A stretch of DNA of 64,000 nt from an uncultured Blastocatellia bacterium (lineage in GTDB: Bacteria > Acidobacteriota > Blastocatellia > Pyrinomonadales > Pyrinomonadaceae): contig CAMLLD010000002.1 in assembly GCA_946480785.1 (NCBI GenBank), positions 62,001 through 126,000 on the forward strand. Direction: 5' to 3'. Below are positions 1 through 6,945 of this stretch, piece by piece. The position numbers were made by a program, and so were the translations under genes. Position 1 is the stretch's first letter. Every line of letters starts with the position of its first letter. The notes under the pieces are model-generated. The model was not told the origin of the DNA. It saw only the letters and a program-made list of their open reading frames with translations, and did no database searches.

Positions 1-44
1 AGTTGCAGTTGCCTTTGTGCAAACATAGCTATGCCCGCTACTTT

Positions 45-341
45 CTAAAGCGATTCTTTTGTTCTGGGCAGAACTAGTTGGGATGGCGTGAGTAGTATCG
101 TATCTTTTTTTGTCGCCGTGTCAATCAGGGTTATTGACTTGAAAGGATGGCTGGTCTCGCATTGGGCAAAACTCGTTCTTCCGATCAGCGCTTTTGCTTT
201 CAAGAACTGCTCTTCCACTCTCGATGCGGAGACGGCGAAAATTGTCGCCGTATAGTAGCCGTCAACATTCTGACCGGCATCTTCCTCCGGACGGGGGGTA
301 ATTGAACACAGAAGAAGCACGGACGCCTGAGTGCGGTCCAT
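45..341 (-). CDS. hypothetical protein (98 aa), uncertain
   Basis: A 98-residue reading frame of ordinary composition, with no family I recognise, no signal peptide and no membrane segment. There is no clear Shine-Dalgarno sequence before its ATG. It lies at the window edge in the AT-rich region, transcribed in the same direction as the next genes. It may be a genuine small gene or a chance frame in a decayed stretch; nothing in the neighbourhood decides. Confidence 0.3.
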   Translation of the reverse strand: MDRTQASVLLLCSITPRPEEDAGQNVDGYYTATIFAVSASRVEEQFLKAKALIGRTSFAQCETSHPFKSITLIDTATKKDTILLTPSQLVLPRTKESL

Positions 342-581
342 ACGACTGACGCTCGTTCAAGCAACTACTGTGGGTCGGAAACAAAAGGAATAGACGGCGA
401 GGCTTATGATGCCAACGATTATGTTCGGGGCTTTGGGGATAACGGGACAACCATATTCCGCTGTTATCAGGCGACCGGCCTTATCTGGCCGCTTGTTGTT
501 GCAGCCCTCGTCGCTTAATGGCATCCGAGATCTTTCGCTGCCGCAGCCGAGAACGAAGTTCAAGAATTACACAATGTAAAC
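342..581. other. intergenic stretch, no supported gene
   Basis: Short overlapping frames exist on the minus strand here, but none has a ribosome binding site, a recognisable motif or a plausible protein composition. I see no repeat or RNA gene. Confidence 0.4.
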
Positions 582-1382
582 TCATAGCCTTCTTCCCCAC
601 GCTTTCTCTGCGGGTAGATAACTCAACAACTCTGAATTACGGGAGCCAGCTCGTTTTAACCAAGATAAGAACCAAATGAGCCACACTAGCAAGGAGTCCT
701 TACCACACTCAGCAATTTGAACCCAATCGACCAAATCCCGAACGTGTGGACCGTATTGCTTTTCTAGATTCTGTCGATAGGAACTCCCAGGTTGACCAAG
801 TGCAGAGAGTTCTCGATAGCTACCGCATGTTGCTACCAACTGTCCAGGAACAACGACAAAATCAGGTTGCTCCGTCACAGGAAGATCACGGAGGGCTTCC
901 ACCAGGTTTTGCTTCAAGGTCTCAGCCTTTGGACTTTCAAATGACCACAGAACGAATACCGACTCTTGTATTGCAGGCGAAGTGGGTGCTTCGGAGAACT
1001 TTCGTCGCAGTTGTTTGAACCTTCGACATTTGTTGATGCTGTCCGCAAGCTCCGTTGGTGAGATGTTAGTTTTGACCTCGATCATTGCGTAAACTGCTTC
1101 AACTAGCCAAATTCGACTAGGTCCCGACGGATAAAAGGGAGCATTCCAACTGTGGTCAATCACAATCAGGTCGGCTTGGTTAGAGAATTGGCCATCGGAT
1201 GACGCGACAAGTCCAGTATCGATTCCGAATTCCCTTGGTAAGTAATTGCGAAGCATTGTTGCAAGCAGTGACTCGCGGTGTCCGCCCGCCGTGGGGCGAT
1301 GGGACGCAAAATCGCGACGAATCGCCTTGGATTTGGTGTCGAGTTCCTCAGCTATATTGGCAAAGTACTGCGGCAAGTCCAT
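582..1382 (-). CDS. DUF6602 family protein, PD-(D/E)XK nuclease-like
   Basis: A 266-residue cytoplasmic protein matching the DUF6602 family. Visible core: a helix with GGHRE (E37), then an Asp in QADLIVID (D71), then a strand ending in IEVKT (E102, K104). That E...D...ExK spacing is the layout of the restriction-endonuclease-like fold. No substrate is known for the family, and nuclease activity is inferred from the motif only. The ATG is preceded by AAGGA at good distance. It sits alone in the AT-rich region next to a transfer boundary, the kind of place where mobile-element or defence effectors occur, but there is no obvious partner gene. Confidence 0.7.
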   Translation of the reverse strand: MDLPQYFANIAEELDTKSKAIRRDFASHRPTAGGHRESLLATMLRNYLPREFGIDTGLVASSDGQFSNQADLIVIDHSWNAPFYPSGPSRIWLVEAVYAMIEVKTNISPTELADSINKCRRFKQLRRKFSEAPTSPAIQESVFVLWSFESPKAETLKQNLVEALRDLPVTEQPDFVVVPGQLVATCGSYRELSALGQPGSSYRQNLEKQYGPHVRDLVDWVQIAECGKDSLLVWLIWFLSWLKRAGSRNSELLSYLPAEKAWGRRL

Positions 1383-1895
1383 TAACTATTCCTTTTCAGA
1401 CCTGAATCATCGCCTCGTTTACCCCAACACATGCTAGTTGGATGTTAAATGCCAAAGTGTTCTAGTTGTTGTTAGTTCTTTCCCGAGTCTTTATCGCAAT
1501 TGGTCCGTGTCTCTTGAACTTAATGCAGGGTCAGCCGTGCTCAGAACTACTGGCAAGCTGAAATCATTCGACCGGCTGTATACTTGACGGTAGCTCTGTT
1601 GGACTTGTAATCGATTTAGATCCTGAACGTGCGCTTCGCTCAACACTAATCGTGTTCCATCCCGTTGCTGTAATTCCGGACTTAAGGAAAGACTAACTAT
1701 ATTCCTTCCGTTTCAATACCTGGACGAGTTGACTCAATTTCAATGTCGATTGCTTTTTAAACGGTGACATCGCGCTGGAATCTTTTAATTCATTTCGGCA
1801 TGGAACGACCCGTTTTTTTGAACAATGGTCACGGTCTATTACGGTGCAACTCCGTTAGCTTTATCATAGGACGCCGGAATACTTGAGCGTTGAAC
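1383..1895. other. intergenic stretch, 513 bp, nothing recognised
   Basis: AT-rich stretch between two minus-strand genes. I found no reading frame with a ribosome site, no RNA gene and no long inverted repeat. It must carry the promoter of the DUF6602 gene, but no clear -35/-10 pair stands out. Confidence 0.4.
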
Positions 1896-2618
1896 CTATC
1901 CATATAGTCTCCCTCGCTGGAACTTCCGCCATCCCATTCCCAGCAAGGTAACAAACGCAATTGCAAGAAGGATGAGATCGGCTAGGAATAGTATCCGTCG
2001 GAGCCTATCAACTGGTAAAACACCGTCAGGTAAGCCCAGAATGCCAGAACGGAAGTAAATTTGATAGGCCAATAAGCTAGCAATCGAGAAGAACGTAAAA
2101 AAACCTGAGCGGATAATCGCAGTCACTTGAAGTACCCAAGGTTTAGTCGCATTGTGTTCCCTTTCCCACTCCCAGTAATTCACTTCCGTCTCTGAGGTAA
2201 TCTTGGTTGTCATTTTCTCGAGGTATTGTCCTATGTTGTCTACAATGATCTCATCATTCCACTGAGTAAATGTGAATGGCATTGACAGGAGTGGGAGCAT
2301 TAACAACGCAGTCTGGAATGCGCTCATAAACTCATTAATATTGTCGTGTTTGTAGCTAGCTAACAAACCGGCAATCACGAACCCGATTACCAGCACATTG
2401 TAATGAATGAGTCTATTCGCGGCATCTAATCGAGTTCGCTGTTCGGCGCGAAGGGCGTTGTATTCTTGAATGTGGAGAGTTAGATAGTCTTGCTTCCTCA
2501 GGGCATCCGCATCCGTTGTTACTTTCGCGAGGTTAATCTGTTCGAGGAGGTCGGAAGACCTATCAATGTTCTTGGCAAGCAGGAGTTGCGTGTCCCTCCA
2601 TTGATTAAAAAGCCACAC
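1896..2618 (-). CDS. four-pass membrane protein, unknown family
   Basis: A 240-residue protein with a long charged N-terminal helix (about residues 1-68, rich in Asp, Leu, Arg and Gln, probably coiled) followed by four hydrophobic segments at about 71-89, 100-117, 168-188 and 208-229. The cytoplasmic helix plus paired hairpins suggests an integral membrane protein. The start is GTG, chosen because AGGAG lies six bases upstream. It follows the glycosyltransferase gene by about 50 bases in the same direction, so co-transcription is possible. I do not recognise the family. Confidence 0.6.
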   Translation of the reverse strand: MWLFNQWRDTQLLLAKNIDRSSDLLEQINLAKVTTDADALRKQDYLTLHIQEYNALRAEQRTRLDAANRLIHYNVLVIGFVIAGLLASYKHDNINEFMSAFQTALLMLPLLSMPFTFTQWNDEIIVDNIGQYLEKMTTKITSETEVNYWEWEREHNATKPWVLQVTAIIRSGFFTFFSIASLLAYQIYFRSGILGLPDGVLPVDRLRRILFLADLILLAIAFVTLLGMGWRKFQRGRLYG

Positions 2619-2667
2619 AGTATCTCCTTACTGAGTCCCACGCAGCGCTTATTCATGTCGAAAACGG

Positions 2668-3786
2668 CTATTCAGGTAGTGAAGCAATTAAATTCGCCGC
2701 CTGAATACTGCTGTGAGGCCTCGCTAGATTATTTATTTTGTTTGTGAAGAACTCACTTCCTCTGTTCGCTAGTACTGATTTTATCCACCGCACTAAGTCC
2801 GTTGAACTACGATTATAGCGACCTACTCCTGAATCAGAGATTACTCTAACGTTGTACTCTTCCTGGCCTGGCAACATATCAACGATACCGATTGGAAGTC
2901 CTGATGCTAAGGCTTCGCTTACTGTTAGCCCGCCTGCCTTACCAACAAGAATGTCAGCAACTGCATAAAAGTCACTGATGTCTTCACGATAATCGTAAAC
3001 CTTTACTCTCTCCTTATACTTTCCCTGACAGTACCGGTGGCGAACTCGCTGGGCGAAGCGCGCGTTTCTTCCCGCTAAAACCAAGAATTGAAGAGCGAGT
3101 TTCGAAGCCAACAGTTCTTCAAGAACCTGCAAGTGTTTGTGCGCTCGCAGTCCATCACCTCCAAAAGTAATCAGGACCGTTTCAACATCTTTGACGAGTC
3201 CGAATTGATTCCGCAGCATGGCAATATCTTTTCTCATTGCAAATTCGGCTGCGATAGGTATGCCGGTTATCCAAACACTTGCGGCCATCGAATCCCAGGA
3301 TTCACCAATGATTTCACACTGTGGCGGCAAATAATAATGATCAACGTTTGGGAATATCTGTAACGCGTGAAGGACAAAATCCGTTGCCGCGACACATAGT
3401 TTAGATCCAAACAGTTCTTTCAAAACCGAACCTGCACATGCTGCTATACCCTGAGTTGCCACAAAGATGCTGCTTTCTTGGAGGTCAAACTCCATCGCCA
3501 GTCTGTCCACAGCAACCTTGATCGGACCCTTCATTTTAGTTTGGCTCGTGGTTCGCTTCATCGACGCTTTGTAGTAGGGACTGTAAACCCACTTTAGGTG
3601 CGTAGACGCGAGGCGCCACCCATCTTCATAAAACATTCTCCAGGCCTTAGGGAAATAGTCGAATATGTTAATTGCCTCGATGTGAGAGTTTTGGTCGATA
3701 GCCCGAAGAGTGTTAGCAAGATTAATGGCGGCTTGCATGTGTCCCCAACCGACAGACGACCCTGCTATGATGATGGTTTTCTTCAT
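2668..3786 (-). CDS. MGDG-synthase-like glycosyltransferase (GT28)
   Basis: A 372-residue protein of the monogalactosyldiacylglycerol synthase/processive glycosyltransferase type. The N-terminal acceptor domain opens with AGSSVGWGH, the glycine loop before the conserved His of this family. The C-terminal GT28 donor domain shows FGGDG and then GKAGGLTVSEALASGLP, the nucleotide-sugar binding block, followed by LPGQEEYN. Such enzymes transfer a hexose from a nucleotide sugar to a lipid at the cytoplasmic membrane face. It starts 15 bases after the VTT-like membrane gene stops, so the two probably form an operon for lipid or envelope modification. The actual lipid product cannot be told from sequence. 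Confidence 0.8.
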   Translation of the reverse strand: MKKTIIIAGSSVGWGHMQAAINLANTLRAIDQNSHIEAINIFDYFPKAWRMFYEDGWRLASTHLKWVYSPYYKASMKRTTSQTKMKGPIKVAVDRLAMEFDLQESSIFVATQGIAACAGSVLKELFGSKLCVAATDFVLHALQIFPNVDHYYLPPQCEIIGESWDSMAASVWITGIPIAAEFAMRKDIAMLRNQFGLVKDVETVLITFGGDGLRAHKHLQVLEELLASKLALQFLVLAGRNARFAQRVRHRYCQGKYKERVKVYDYREDISDFYAVADILVGKAGGLTVSEALASGLPIGIVDMLPGQEEYNVRVISDSGVGRYNRSSTDLVRWIKSVLANRGSEFFTNKINNLARPHSSIQAANLIASLPE

Positions 3787-3800
3787 ACATGAAAAAATAT

Positions 3801-4277
3801 CTACGAGATCAACTTATAGCCTCCGTACACCAGAGAGCACCGAATGATCGTTCCTATAGCTGATCCCAAGGAAAACTGAAAAGCATTTATCTTCATCATG
3901 GAGGCAGAATAGATACTACTGCGCATGGGCATTCCAGGAACAGACATGAACACCAGAAATCCGAGTAACCCATATGTCTTCATAACGCCTTCAGACCACG
4001 CGAAAAACCTAACCCAGAGAGAGTCGAGCCGGATAAAGGCTAGGAATTTAAGGAACGCCTTAGATTCTTTGAGAAGGCCTCCTGATCTAAAGACGATGTA
4101 GGAGCCAAATCCCTTACCCAAGGCGCAGGCAATTAGAACCGTTATCCGAGAAAGTCTAGGAAACAAGAACATGGGAGCCTCGGAAGGAAGAGGCAGAAAT
4201 ATGGCACAGGCAGCTTCATATACAAAAATGTAGACAATATCTAAAACAGCAGATGGAGTACTTAAAGGAACATCCAT
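3801..4277 (-). CDS. VTT/DedA-like small membrane protein
   Basis: A 158-residue hydrophobic protein with re-entrant-looking loops: LPLPSEAPMF near the N-terminus and a later SVPGMPMRSS segment, with Gly-rich helices between. This is the pattern of SNARE-associated/VTT (DedA-like) proteins, some of which act as lipid scramblases. It is shorter than a typical DedA protein (about 200 residues), so it may be a minimal or divergent member. It lies just upstream of the lipid glycosyltransferase, consistent with a membrane-lipid role. No good ribosome site precedes the ATG. Confidence 0.5.
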   Translation of the reverse strand: MDVPLSTPSAVLDIVYIFVYEAACAIFLPLPSEAPMFLFPRLSRITVLIACALGKGFGSYIVFRSGGLLKESKAFLKFLAFIRLDSLWVRFFAWSEGVMKTYGLLGFLVFMSVPGMPMRSSIYSASMMKINAFQFSLGSAIGTIIRCSLVYGGYKLIS

Positions 4278-4860
4278 TTTCTAACCGAGGCGACATCACC
4301 AACACTGCTGTAGATTTAAAGGAGTAAGCCCGTCCCGACTTACGGGATAGGGACATAAGACTACCCTTCGTGTCAGAATTGAGATTCTAACCGAATCATG
4401 CGTTCGTTGATAGATCTGACAACAATTCCAACCCCTTTCCAGAAAGTGTCTCCCTCGCTCACTCGCTGTTCAGATCGGTATCTTCAGATCACAAATTGCG
4501 ATCTCAAAATGCTGAATGGTTAGCCATAGGCAACACGGATGGACGGTTTGAAATCGCAATGTTAGAGAATTTCGTATGTGACCAACTTAATTTGGCGCGA
4601 TTGCAGGTAGTGCCGCGATTCCAGTTTGAAAACCGCTGATCATAAAACTTCGCGAGGAGAAGATCAGTGAATGGGCCGCCATCGTCGATCAGTGGATGCG
4701 GAGGTCACGCGCGCGGGTCGAAAAAAATGACACTGATTCGTCACTCGACTTTCTGCGAATCGATGAAAATCAATGTAAGAGACTGCCAAAGAATTGCTCC
4801 TGCGTCGGCTGCAACCTGTTGAAGAATTGTAAGTTAATGCTACTGCATGTCACTGCATGA
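4278..4860. other. intergenic stretch at the island edge
   Basis: About 580 bases without a convincing reading frame. Base composition shifts here from the AT-rich left side to the more GC-rich remainder. I looked for integrase or transposase remnants and saw none. The stretch ends at the tRNA-like remnant. Confidence 0.4.
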
Positions 4861-4883
4861 CAAACCATGCAATGGTGGTCCAA

Positions 4884-4931
4884 CCCCGTTCGCAATGCGG
4901 AGGTCAGGGGGTTCGACCCTCTGCTCCATCA
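4884..4931 (+). tRNA. tRNA-like 3' half remnant (Ala-like), possible att site
   Basis: The stretch contains a loop TTCGCAA (4889-4895), which would give anticodon CGC, then GCGGAGGTC typical of a 3' anticodon stem and variable loop, then a T-arm-like GGGGGTTCGACC and GCTCCA near the end. The bases before the loop do not make a proper D-arm or 5' acceptor strand, and the T-stem pairs imperfectly, so this is not an intact tRNA. A 3' tRNA fragment at a composition boundary is the usual scar of integration into a tRNA gene. Identity as alanine is a guess from the loop. Confidence 0.4.
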
Positions 4932-4945
4932 AAGAATCAATGACT

Positions 4946-4973
4946 AAAAGGCAGGGCGGGCACCCTGCCTTTT
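4946..4973 (+). terminator. intrinsic terminator after the tRNA remnant
   Basis: A perfect 11-bp stem, AAAAGGCAGGG and CCCTGCCTTTT, around a six-base loop, ending in a T run and preceded by an A run, so it can work in both directions. It lies 15 bases after the tRNA remnant and could serve the minus-strand gene ending at 5034 as well. Confidence 0.8.
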
Positions 4974-5033
4974 CATTGTCACCGATTCCGCACTGGTCCA
5001 ATCGGTTCACCAGATTTTCAGACGGTTTCGTTC

Positions 5034-5990
5034 TCACTTGCAGCCCACCGTTTGGAGCGAGTCAGAACCCCTGAACCTCATCCCGTTAAAGATTGCTCCT
5101 GTTAACGAGGCAGATGTACTCCCGCATTTTATGCCCGTGTCCTGCGTGACAAAGTGAAGGACCATGTCGATGTCTCCGTCTCCGTCCACATCTTCCATCG
5201 CGAACTGCACTGGCACGGTCTCAATTCCGGTAGCGCCAAAGCGTATCGTGGCCGGATCGACGGTGCTTGCGTCAAAAGAAGGTGTAGTCAGAATGGCCAC
5301 CGGAATCTTTCCTTTGCTGTTCGGATTGATGCTATTCGGGAACGCGCCTCCCTTGATGTCGAGCGAGATCGAGATCAGCAGCGGTTCGAACAGATACTCA
5401 ATGTAGTCAAGCTTGAAGTGGGTAACATCAAAACCAGGGGTCGTGAAGTGAAAATTTGCTCGGCCTTGACCGCTGAGCGTTGCGGTAAAGATGGTCTCCA
5501 CCACGCCGAAGTGCGAAGCCTCACCCGTGAGTTGTCCTGAGAAAACAAACGGGGTTGTCACAACTGAATTATTATTCAAGCCCGGGACTACGATAGGCGA
5601 GCTAACGAAATTAAGGGAGCCCGTAACTCTCACCATATCGTAGAACACACCGTTTACTCTCGCACTGGTGAAAAATTGCGAGCCAAGCAGTCCGGAAAAA
5701 CTGCTGTTGCTTCCGATCACCTGACCTTGAGTGCATGGCGTGCAGGTGTCACGAGCTTCTACCGTGCCGGGATCGCCGGTGGGAATTGACTGAGTGAAGA
5801 CCGCCAGCCCCGGCCCGGAGAGATTGAATACAGGTCCAAGCCGGAGAGTGGGAGGGCCGCCGTCAACGGATGTTGATACATAGACTGCGCCTTGCACATC
5901 CGGGATCGTGAACGACTGAGCGCGAGCTTCAACACCATAGAGCGTGAGCACGGCAATGAGAGCAATTAGTGATTTCTTTAAGTTGAACAT
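5034..5990 (-). CDS. secreted protein with a VDIKPG-type C-terminal repeat domain
   Basis: A signal peptide (lysines, then LIALIAVLTLYGVEARA) precedes an extracellular domain of unknown fold with a Cys pair (DTCTPC). The C-terminal part, from about residue 215, is the widespread surface-protein module with LDIKGG, PVAILTT, IRFGATGIE, VDGDGDIDMVLHF and a final VGCK; its DxDGDGD stretch looks like a calcium site. I chose the ATG at 5990, since GGAGGTG lies five bases upstream; an in-frame GTG six bases earlier overlaps that ribosome site. The gene follows the response regulator by 12 bases and is probably co-transcribed with it. Confidence 0.65.
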   Translation of the reverse strand: MFNLKKSLIALIAVLTLYGVEARAQSFTIPDVQGAVYVSTSVDGGPPTLRLGPVFNLSGPGLAVFTQSIPTGDPGTVEARDTCTPCTQGQVIGSNSSFSGLLGSQFFTSARVNGVFYDMVRVTGSLNFVSSPIVVPGLNNNSVVTTPFVFSGQLTGEASHFGVVETIFTATLSGQGRANFHFTTPGFDVTHFKLDYIEYLFEPLLISISLDIKGGAFPNSINPNSKGKIPVAILTTPSFDASTVDPATIRFGATGIETVPVQFAMEDVDGDGDIDMVLHFVTQDTGIKCGSTSASLTGAIFNGMRFRGSDSLQTVGCK

Positions 5991-6002
5991 AAGCACCTCC
6001 GC

Positions 6003-6416
6003 TCAATTCAGGTTCGGATCAGCAATCCTGGCTTTAAGCGAAGAACTCAACGCCTCGATCAGATCACGTGAATAAAAAGGCTTGTTCACATATCCCTGTG
6101 CGCCCGCCGAAATGGCCGCTTCCTTTTCTGCCTGGGACACTGCGCCGGAGCAAATTAATATCGGAGTGATTTGATCGAAGGTGCGAATGCGGCGGCAAAG
6201 TTCGACTCCTGTTGAATCCGGCATCCAGTAATCCAATAAGAGCGCGTCAAACTGTTCACTTTGCGCAAGCTGCAAAGCGCCCGCAGTGGTCTCAGCCGTA
6301 GAAACGCGGAAGCCGGCGCGCTGCAAGATCACTTCGACTAACGCCCGCATGTCAGGACTGTCGTCCACAAAAAGAATATGCGGTCTTACGCTGGTCAATG
6401 GTCTATTGATGTGCAT
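6003..6416 (-). CDS. single-domain response regulator
   Basis: A stand-alone CheY-like receiver of 137 residues. The acidic pair D18-D19, phospho-acceptor D62 (LLLDYWMP), switch residue S90 and K112 (NKPF) are all present, so it should be phosphorylated by a histidine kinase. There is no output domain, so it acts through a protein partner or phosphorelay. The start at 6416 is chosen to match the family N-terminus. It overlaps the preceding membrane-protein gene by 14 bases, so the two are translationally linked. No kinase gene lies in the window. Confidence 0.85.
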   Translation of the reverse strand: MHINRPLTSVRPHILFVDDSPDMRALVEVILQRAGFRVSTAETTAGALQLAQSEQFDALLLDYWMPDSTGVELCRRIRTFDQITPILICSGAVSQAEKEAAISAGAQGYVNKPFYSRDLIEALSSSLKARIADPNLN

Positions 6417-6789
6417 AGGAATGCCTTTCCTCCACACGATGCAGCAGCCAATGCAGCAGGAACAAGAACGCCGGCGAGGCAAATATCACAAATGCCCAGC
6501 CTGCGATGTGGTATCTCAGGAGATAACCGTAGACCAGGTAAAACGCTATAAGACTGCCCAGCGTGATTGAAACGCCCAAGCCCTCCCTCCTCCACGCGAC
6601 GATCAATCCGATGATCACGCCGAGGGGAAAGAAGATTAGGCCGCACCACTCGCCGCGCGAGATCTCTGAAGGATTTAGTACTTCTGCCTGAAAGAGCAAA
6701 AGCAATAGAGTTATGCTGGTTATACTGCCCAGCCGCGCCAGGAATTTGGTCAAAGCCACGGGAAAACCGAAAAGAGTGTCGCTATACAT
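6403..6789 (-). CDS. small four-helix membrane protein
   Basis: A 128-residue protein with four hydrophobic segments (about 12-34, 49-66, 72-92 and 97-115), resembling the conserved small membrane family annotated DUF7670 in environmental genomes; no function is known. GGAGG precedes the ATG at good distance. It is first in a cluster with the receiver protein and the secreted protein, downstream of a sigma-54-like promoter (6853-6867) and a palindromic site (6908-6923). Confidence 0.6.
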   Translation of the reverse strand: MYSDTLFGFPVALTKFLARLGSITSITLLLLLFQAEVLNPSEISRGEWCGLIFFPLGVIIGLIVAWRREGLGVSITLGSLIAFYLVYGYLLRYHIAGWAFVIFASPAFLFLLHWLLHRVEERHSYAHQ

Positions 6790-6852
6790 AAACGCCTCCT
6801 TGTAGCGAATGGACCACCTGGATTTCTCGCCACCGCTACACCTTTATATTCA

Positions 6853-6867
6853 GCAAGAGACATACCC
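6853..6867 (-). promoter_or_regulatory. sigma-54 (-24/-12) promoter candidate
   Basis: On the minus strand the sequence is GGGTATGTCTCTTGC: GG and GC exactly ten bases apart, with a full TTGC -12 element. Transcription would start about 50 bases before the membrane-protein ATG at 6789. The last nine bases are identical to those of the candidate at 20866-20880. Confidence 0.55.
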
Positions 6868-6907
6868 TGAATAAGCCGCTCAGATCCGCAACTTATGGTT
6901 TCCTCTC

Positions 6908-6923
6908 TGCGAAAACTTCCGCA
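6908..6923. promoter_or_regulatory. palindromic activator site TGCG-N8-CGCA
   Basis: TGCGAAAACTTCCGCA, flanked by C and G so the outer arms are CTGCG and CGCAG. It lies 40 bp upstream of the sigma-54 candidate at 6853-6867. A weaker copy (TGTG-N8-CGTC) starts 22 bp further upstream at 6930. The same pattern recurs at 9835, 9857, 11967, 13436, 20777 and 20798. Confidence 0.5.
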
Positions 6924-6945
6924 GAATCTTGTGTGAAATTGCGTC

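Noticed and set aside
4846..5074. A 75-residue plus-strand frame over the tRNA remnant and terminator
   Set aside because: It spans a hairpin terminator and RNA-like sequence, so it is a chance frame.
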